Of a stretch of 42,500 nt of DNA, positions 37,531 through 42,500 are shown one piece after another. Under the pieces are notes generated by a model. That model was not told where the DNA came from, made no database searches, and worked only from the letters and a program-made list of their open reading frames with translations. The position numbers and the translations under genes were made by a program. How positions within the stretch are numbered: the first letter of the stretch is position 1; each line of letters opens with the position of its first letter. Source of the stretch: Thermoleophilia bacterium (GTDB taxonomy: Bacteria; Actinomycetota; Thermoleophilia; Gaiellales; Gaiellaceae); contig JAICJI010000017.1 in the NCBI GenBank assembly GCA_025928515.1, positions 1 to 42,500 of the forward strand, written 5' to 3'.

Positions 37531-38123
37531 AGGGTCGCCGAGAGGAGGACCCCGATCACGATCAGGGTCAGGAGGTTGACGGCGTGCCAGTAGAAGGCGA
37601 CGACCCGGATCGCGTTGAGCCGGTACGTCGTCAGGCCGCGCAGGAGCTTCCAGAGCAGCCAGACGACGAGCAGGATCCCGAGCGCGACGTGCGCATGGTC
37701 GGCGCCGAGGAGCGTGTAGTAGATCGAGCTGTACGCGTTGTCCTGCGGCGCCGAGCGGTGGAGCTGGGCGACGTAGTCGTGGATCTCGTAGACGAGGTAG
37801 CCACACTGCACGGTGAGCGCCCAGCAGAGGAAGAAGCGCGCCGCCCAGAGGTGCGCGCGTCGCGCCGCCCTCGCCGCGAGCTGCAGCGGCAGGCTCGTCG
37901 TGGCGAGGACGCCCGCCAGGATCAGCGGCACGACGACTCGCGGCTCGGGCGTCCCGGGCGGCGGCCAGTGGGCGTTCGTGAAGCGGAGGTAGTAGTACGT
38001 CCCGATGAAGGTGCCGAAGAGCGTGACCTCGCTCGCGACGACCATCGCCATGCCCCAGAAGCCGACGCCCGAGCCGCGCGGAACGGACCGCTCGGCGATT
38101 CCGCCCGCGACGTAGTCCGTCAC
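37527..38123 (-). CDS. ctaE: Cytochrome c oxidase subunit III
   Basis: A 198-residue protein with five helices, the bacterial short form of COX3. Motifs: GFWGMAMVVASEVTLFGTFIG (conserved Glu in helix) and LLGADHAHVALGILLVVWLL, plus the C-terminal VVAFYWHAVNLLTLIVIGVL. GTG 38123 overlaps the ctaD stop. It stabilises subunit I and its proton uptake. Confidence 0.93.
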   Translation of the reverse strand: MTDYVAGGIAERSVPRGSGVGFWGMAMVVASEVTLFGTFIGTYYYLRFTNAHWPPPGTPEPRVVVPLILAGVLATTSLPLQLAARAARRAHLWAARFFLCWALTVQCGYLVYEIHDYVAQLHRSAPQDNAYSSIYYTLLGADHAHVALGILLVVWLLWKLLRGLTTYRLNAIRVVAFYWHAVNLLTLIVIGVLLSATL

Positions 38124-40012
38124 GCCACAGCCTCCTCCGGCTCTTCGCCGTGCCAGCCGAGCAGCGCGAGCACGACGCCGGCGAGCCCGAAGCAGAACCC
38201 GAGCCAGAGGTGCAGGAGCAGGAGGATGAACACGATCGCCAGCGCGAGGGCGAGGACGATCGGCCACGGCGAGTCGTGCGGCATCTCGACGATCTCCGCC
38301 CACCAGCCGTCGACAGGAGAGCTCACGGGCTGCTCGTGCCCCTGCTCGAGCACCATGATTCCCTCGGCGAGCTTGCGCCGGTCCTCGGCCCGGTCCTCGT
38401 AGTCCCAGTTCGCGTACGCGCTCGAGACCTTCGGGATGACCGCGAAGTTGTATTCGGGTGGCGGCGACGGGATCGTCCATTCCAGCGTCGCCCCATGCCA
38501 GGGATCCGGCCCCGCGGGCGCGCCGCGGAACCAGCTGACGACGAGGTTCACGAGCAGCACGACGATCCCGACCGTCGTGATGTACGAGCCGATCGTCTCC
38601 GCGAGGTTGTCCGGCCCCCAGCCGAGCCCGCCCGGGTACGTGTACTGGCGCCGCGGCATCCCCTCGAGCCCGACGATGTGCATCGGGAAGAAGAGGAGGT
38701 TCGTCCCGATGAAGATGATCCAGAAGCTGATCTGGCCGGGCAGCTCGAAGTAGAGCTTCCCCGTCACCTTCGGGAACCAGAAGTACAGCCCGCCGAAGAT
38801 CGGGAAGACCGCGGCCCCGAAGATGATGTAGTGGAAATGGGCGATGACGAAGTAGGTGTCCGTCACCTGCTGGTCGAACGGCACCGCGAGGAACATGATC
38901 CCGGTCAGCCCGCCGGCGACGAACATGAAGATGAAGCCGGCGATGAAGAGCAGCGGCGTCTTGAACTGCGCTTGGCCGGTGACGAAGGTCATGCACCAGG
39001 CGAAGACCTGGATCGTGCTCGGGATCACCACCACTCCGGTCGCGGCGGCGAAGAAGACGACGGTCACGGTCGGCATCCCCGTCGCGAACATGTGGTGGGC
39101 CCAGACACCGAAGCCGATGAAAACGACGAGCAGCTCGGCGACGGCGACGAGGGGGAAGGCGACGACGCGACGCTGCGTGAAGGCGGGGATGATCTCCGTC
39201 GCGATCCCGAAGGCGGGGACGATGAGGATGTAGACCTCGGGGTGGCCGAAGATCCAGAACAGGTGCTGCCAGAGCAGCACCGAGCCTCCCTTCGCGACGT
39301 CGAAGAAGTGGGTGCCGACGTTGCGATCGAGGAAGAGAAAGATCGAGTCGGCGGTCAGAGAGGGCAGCGCGATCAGGAGTCCGAAGGAGGCCGCGAGGAA
39401 CGCAAAGCAGAAGAGCGGCATCCGGTTGAACGACATCCCCGGCGCCCGCAGCTTGAGGATCGTCACGATGAAGTTCCCCGCGGTCAGGCTCGACGAGATC
39501 CCGTTGAAGATGATCCCGAGGCAGTAGAAGTCGATTGCGTGGCCGGGGTCGTACTTCGCGTTCGCGAGAGGCAGGTAGTCGAACCAGCCGGCGTTCGGCG
39601 CCTGGCCGATGAAGAGGCTCGTATAGACGAAGATCCCCGAGCCGAGGAAGACCCAGTAGCTCAGCGCGTTGAGGCGGGGAAAGGCCATGTCCCGCGCGCC
39701 GATCATCAGCGGCAGTAGGTAGTTCCCGAACGCTCCCGTCGTCATCGGGATGATGAAGAAGAAGATCATCGTCACCCCGTGCATCGTGAAAAGCTCGTCG
39801 TAGGTGGCCGGGCCGACGAGGTGCTGATTCGGCTGGATCAGCTGCGTGCGCATGATCAACGCCTCGGCTCCGCCCGCCGCGAAGAGCACGAGCGTCGTCC
39901 AGAAGTAGAGAAGCCCGATCCGCTTGTGGTCGGTCGTCATCACCCAGCCGAGCACGCCGGGCCGCGACTGCCACATGCGCCCGAGGCGCTCCTCGTACGC
40001 CGCGGCGCTCAG
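38120..40012 (-). CDS. ctaD: Cytochrome c oxidase subunit I with C-terminal two-helix extension
   Basis: A 630-residue heme-copper oxidase subunit. Heme a ligand in MHGVTMIFFF; CuB ligands and the cross-linked Tyr in FGHPEVYILIVPAFG, which marks the A1 subfamily; CuB His pair in WAHHMFATG; heme a3/a ligands in AHFHYIIFGA. After the usual end (about residue 510) come PPPEYNFAVIPKVSS and two additional helices (VLALALAIVFILLLLHLWLG, FCFGLAGVVLALLGW), like a fused subunit IV. The probable start is CTG 40012 with GGAGGG upstream, overlapping the ctaC stop (CTGA); no conventional start codon lies at the expected place. Confidence 0.93.
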   Translation of the reverse strand: MSAAAYEERLGRMWQSRPGVLGWVMTTDHKRIGLLYFWTTLVLFAAGGAEALIMRTQLIQPNQHLVGPATYDELFTMHGVTMIFFFIIPMTTGAFGNYLLPLMIGARDMAFPRLNALSYWVFLGSGIFVYTSLFIGQAPNAGWFDYLPLANAKYDPGHAIDFYCLGIIFNGISSSLTAGNFIVTILKLRAPGMSFNRMPLFCFAFLAASFGLLIALPSLTADSIFLFLDRNVGTHFFDVAKGGSVLLWQHLFWIFGHPEVYILIVPAFGIATEIIPAFTQRRVVAFPLVAVAELLVVFIGFGVWAHHMFATGMPTVTVVFFAAATGVVVIPSTIQVFAWCMTFVTGQAQFKTPLLFIAGFIFMFVAGGLTGIMFLAVPFDQQVTDTYFVIAHFHYIIFGAAVFPIFGGLYFWFPKVTGKLYFELPGQISFWIIFIGTNLLFFPMHIVGLEGMPRRQYTYPGGLGWGPDNLAETIGSYITTVGIVVLLVNLVVSWFRGAPAGPDPWHGATLEWTIPSPPPEYNFAVIPKVSSAYANWDYEDRAEDRRKLAEGIMVLEQGHEQPVSSPVDGWWAEIVEMPHDSPWPIVLALALAIVFILLLLHLWLGFCFGLAGVVLALLGWHGEEPEEAVA

Positions 40013-41043
40013 CGCAATCCCTCCAGGTACGCGACGAGCGCGTCGAGCTTCGAGCCGGTCAGGTGGAAGTCCGGCATCTGGTTCCCCGGCTTGAGGTGCT
40101 GCGAGTCGACGATCCAGCGCGCGAGGTAGCTCCGCGAGTTCGGGATGAGCACGCCGGCGAGCGTGGTGCGGCTCGCGAGATGGGTGAGGTCGGGGCCGAC
40201 GAAACCCCGCGCGCTCGTGCCGCGGATCGCGTGACAGCTCGAGCACGGGCCACTCAGGAAGGCGTCCTCGCCACGCCGTGCGAGCGCCGTCGTCGGCGCC
40301 GGGGCGGGCGCAGACTGCTTCCTCAACCACGCGCGGAACTGGGTCTTCGGCTGGACGAAGACGAGCATCCCCATGTGCGCGTGCTGGAGCCCGCAGAACT
40401 CGGCGCACTGACCGCGGTAGACGCCGACCTTGTCCGCGTAGAGGAGGATCCGGTTCTGCCGGCCCGGGATCGTGTCGATCTTCCGGTTCAGCTCGGGAAC
40501 CCAGAAGCTGTGGATGACGTCCGCGGTCGTCGCCACGAGGTTGACGCGCGTGTCGACGGGAATGTGCAGCTCGTCCGCCGTGACCGCCTTCGTCCCCGGA
40601 TACCTGAACGCCCAGTACCACTGATGGCCGACGGCGTCGACGGTCATGGCCGTACTGGACGCCGCGGGTGCCTGGGTCACGTTGAGGACCGCCCAGTCGC
40701 CGACGATGAAGAGCGCGAGGATCACCATGAGCGGGAAGACGACGCCTCCGCCGATCACGACGAACCAGGCGGGCTTCTCCCCCGGATGCGGGTCGGCGGG
40801 GTCGGTAGCGCGGAAGCCGCGCCGCCTGCGCGTCACCCACGCCCACACGAGCAGCCCGGTCACGAGCGCGAGACCGCCGAAGGCGATGCCCGTCATCACC
40901 CAGAAGAGGTTCGAGATGTCGCTCGCCGCGTGACTGTGCGGCGCCAGCGTGTTCTGCGAGCCGCCGCAGCCTGCGAGCAGCGTCGGCAGGAGCAGCGCAG
41001 CCGCCGCGATTCTCCCGCGCCACGTCCTCCTCCGAGTCGCCAA
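40009..41043 (-). CDS. ctaC: Cytochrome c oxidase subunit II fused to cytochrome c
   Basis: About 344 residues from TTG 41043; a GTG at 41115 would overlap ctaG. The lipobox is LLAGC near residue 26. Two helices anchor it. The CuA site shows HSFWVPE and GQCAEFCGLQHAHMGM. A C-terminal cytochrome c domain has CSSCH and an axial Met likely in NQMPDF. The fusion is typical of caa3 oxidases and accepts electrons from QcrC or a soluble cytochrome. It is the first gene of the oxidase/bc operon. Start codon uncertain. Confidence 0.9.
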   Translation of the reverse strand: MATRRRTWRGRIAAAALLLPTLLAGCGGSQNTLAPHSHAASDISNLFWVMTGIAFGGLALVTGLLVWAWVTRRRRGFRATDPADPHPGEKPAWFVVIGGGVVFPLMVILALFIVGDWAVLNVTQAPAASSTAMTVDAVGHQWYWAFRYPGTKAVTADELHIPVDTRVNLVATTADVIHSFWVPELNRKIDTIPGRQNRILLYADKVGVYRGQCAEFCGLQHAHMGMLVFVQPKTQFRAWLRKQSAPAPAPTTALARRGEDAFLSGPCSSCHAIRGTSARGFVGPDLTHLASRTTLAGVLIPNSRSYLARWIVDSQHLKPGNQMPDFHLTGSKLDALVAYLEGLR

Positions 41044-41090
41044 CTCCGAAAACGGGTACCCGTGCGGTCTGGACGAAAAACCGTGACCCG

Positions 41091-41915
41091 ATGAACACCT
41101 GGAACTTCGATCCACTCGAGCTGTGCGTGCTGGCGCTCGTCGGCGTGCTCTACTGGCGGCGGGCGAGGACGCTCTCGCGGCGCGGCCGGCCGGTGCCGCA
41201 GCTGCGCGTCGCGGCCTTCGCCGCCGGACTGCTGACGCTCGTCGCGGCGCTCGTCTCTCCGCTGGACACGATCGCCGAGGAGCGGCTGTTCTCGGTGCAC
41301 ATGCTCCAGCACCTGCTCCTGGGCGACGTCGGCGCGCTTCTCCTCGTGCTCGGCCTCGACGGCCGGCTGCTGCAGCCGCTGCTCCGCGTGCCGCTCATCC
41401 ACCGGCTGCGAGTGCTTGCCCATCCGCTCGTCGCGCTGCCGCTCTGGGCCGTGAACTTCGTGGTCTGGCACCTGCCGGCGCTGTTCGACGCGGCGCTCCG
41501 GAACGACGCGATCCACGCGCTCCAGCACTCGCTCTTCGTCGCGCTCGGGATGCTGCTGTGGGCCGCGCTCGTCGAGCCGCTGCCGGGCCCGGCGTGGTTC
41601 ACGGCCCCGTGGAAGATCCCCTACGTCGTCGGGATGTGGCTTGTGATGCTCGTCCTCTCGCAGGTGTTCATCTGGTCGAGCCACGTCTACTACGCGCCGT
41701 ACGCGCACGACGCGACGCTGTGGGGGCTCGGCCATCTCGCCGACCAGAAGGCCGGCGGCGGCGTGATGCTCGTCGAGAGCGCGCTGACGATGCTCCCCGC
41801 GCTCGTCTGGGTGCTGCTGCGCGTGCTACGAGAGAGCGAAGCGCGGCAACGCCTGGTCGACGCGGGAGTCGCGCCGGCGACCGCAACCCGAGCAGCCCGC
41901 TACGGCCGAGCCTGA
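41091..41915 (+). CDS. ctaG: CtaG-family cytochrome c oxidase assembly protein (caa3 type)
   Basis: A 274-residue protein with about seven helices of the caa3_CtaG family (PF09678 type). Motifs: LVSPLDTIAEERLFSVHMLQ followed by HLLLGDVGALLLVLG, VVWHLPALFDAALRN, and SHVYYAPYAHDATLWGLGHL with a DQKAGGGVML end. These His-rich helices fit a metal-handling role in CuB insertion. It is divergent from ctaC with about 47 bp between starts, so the pair is probably co-regulated. Confidence 0.9.
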   Translation: MNTWNFDPLELCVLALVGVLYWRRARTLSRRGRPVPQLRVAAFAAGLLTLVAALVSPLDTIAEERLFSVHMLQHLLLGDVGALLLVLGLDGRLLQPLLRVPLIHRLRVLAHPLVALPLWAVNFVVWHLPALFDAALRNDAIHALQHSLFVALGMLLWAALVEPLPGPAWFTAPWKIPYVVGMWLVMLVLSQVFIWSSHVYYAPYAHDATLWGLGHLADQKAGGGVMLVESALTMLPALVWVLLRVLRESEARQRLVDAGVAPATATRAARYGRA

Positions 41916-41934
41916 GCAGAGGTGACGGTCAGGT

Positions 41935-41960
41935 GAGAGGACGCTGGCCCAGCCGAGCGC
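41935..41960. repeat. Dispersed 3'-flanking repeat, diverged copy 3
   Basis: Contains GACGCTGGCCCAGCCGAGCG, matching copies 118-143 and 1414-1444 at most positions. It lies 3 nt beyond the stop of the minus-strand lipoprotein remnant, again at a 3' end. Confidence 0.4.
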
Positions 41961-41963
41961 GGG

Positions 41964-42343
41964 CTAGCTCAGGCTACGCAGCGCCTTCCAAACCTGTGAG
42001 CGAAACCGCTGCTCCCACATGACCGTCAGATTTGCCTTGTTCGTTCGATGCTCTGAACCACCCACGACACTCACCAACTCGCCGGACTTGGGGCCAACGA
42101 ATACGTCGACCTGGAGTCCGTCACCATTGTCGAGACAGACAAATCCCGAACCACACGCCCACGCGCCCTGTGAAGTGCAACTCCGTGGGCATTGAAGGCC
42201 GCTACGACTTGCTTTGCGGAGTACTCGGATTGTGGCCGATGAGCCGATCCGCACGCAGAGAGCACGAAGAGAGCTCCGATCACCGCCGTTGCGCCAACGA
42301 GTCTCACGCTCGGGATTTTGGCTGAGCGGGGCTGAATTGCCAA
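41964..42343 (-). pseudogene. Frameshifted small lipoprotein gene
   Basis: From ATG 42343 one frame gives a signal peptide with lipobox (IGALFVLSACGS) and EYSAKQVVAAFNAHGVALH, a pattern seen in small actinobacterial lipoproteins. That frame then turns unconvincing, while an overlapping frame supplies a better C-terminal part (FVCLDNGDGLQVDVFVGPKS, then NLTVMWEQ and the stop at 41964). The switch appears to occur between about 42130 and 42180, implying an indel or sequence error. Function unknown. To its right, 42344-42500 shows no gene or structure I could support. Confidence 0.5.
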
Positions 42344-42500
42344 TCCGGCCCGCCATTCCTTCAGGGGTCGGTAAGACTCGGCGAGGGTGTCTGTCTGGGA
42401 CGCTCGCCAGCCTGGTTGTCGCCGTGTGGGGTGTGACTCGTCAGGGGTTTGGCCGCTTGGTCGTGCCTTGGGAATGAACTGTCCGCTCGTGCGCGGCGGC

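Noticed and set aside
42214-42477. Plus-strand 87-residue reading frame at the right edge
   Set aside because: Overlaps the lipoprotein remnant on the other strand, has an Arg-rich low-information translation and no ribosome-binding site.

Overview
The window is GC-rich DNA (strong G/C bias at third positions, frequent GTG and TTG starts, dense 4-nt ATGA/GTGA overlaps) of actinobacterial type. A SigR/RsrA-like redox sigma pair, a three-TM QcrA with a diheme QcrC, Cox-type molybdenum hydroxylase genes and GPR1/FUN34/YaaH transporters suggest Actinomycetota, and the overall style suggests Thermoleophilia (Gaiellales/Solirubrobacterales). The phylum is a fairly firm inference; the class is a guess. 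No rRNA, tRNA, CRISPR array or complete mobile element was seen. A truncated IS110-type transposase end lies at the left edge.

Layout. 1-3.2 kb: transposase tail, a beta-propeller lipoprotein, a cupin, a RibD/DHFR-like reductase and a TPR-like protein. 3.2-7.1 kb: acetate uptake transporter plus acetyl-CoA synthetase operon and an M24 aminopeptidase. 7.2-10.2 kb: two genes for thioredoxin-fold proteins, each interrupted by an in-frame TGA exactly at the first Cys of a CxxC active site, with an aldo/keto reductase between them. 10.2-12.2 kb: small membrane protein and two secreted proteins. 12.3-17.4 kb: amidohydrolase, three-subunit molybdenum hydroxylase and a MobA/MocA-like nucleotidyltransferase in one coupled operon. 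17.4-19.8 kb: RsrA-like anti-sigma, SigR-like ECF sigma with its own SigR-type promoter, a heavy-metal-associated domain protein, a YbdK-like ligase and an unknown protein. 19.8-24.0 kb: a seven-gene Mrp/Mbh-type cation antiporter module. 24.0-30.0 kb: a second YaaH-type transporter carrying an in-frame TGA, then divergent fdhA (selenocysteine UGA and a textbook SECIS hairpin), fdhB and an NrfD-type membrane subunit. 30.0-33.7 kb: TolB-like secreted protein and aconitase. 33.9-41.9 kb: one operon encoding an A1-type caa3-like cytochrome oxidase and the bc complex (ctaC, ctaD, ctaE, an unknown membrane protein, qcrC, qcrA, qcrB), with ctaG divergent. The right edge holds a probably frameshifted small lipoprotein gene.

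The main discovery is selenocysteine recoding. Three genes (fdhA, a beta-propeller/TlpA-like fusion with WUGPC, and a protein-disulfide-oxidoreductase-like protein with UPHC) keep their frame and family homology across a TGA. In fdhA and the PDO-like gene, a GU-loop hairpin starts 10-11 nt after the UGA. Together they suggest a selenium-using organism with both energy-conserving (formate) and thiol-redox selenoproteins. The SigR/RsrA pair in the same window is a plausible but unproven regulatory partner. The respiratory genes read as a chain: formate oxidation or CO2 reduction at the membrane, a cation-translocating module, the bc complex, and oxygen reduction by caa3 oxidase. No selA, selB, selC or selD is visible, so recoding must depend on genes elsewhere.
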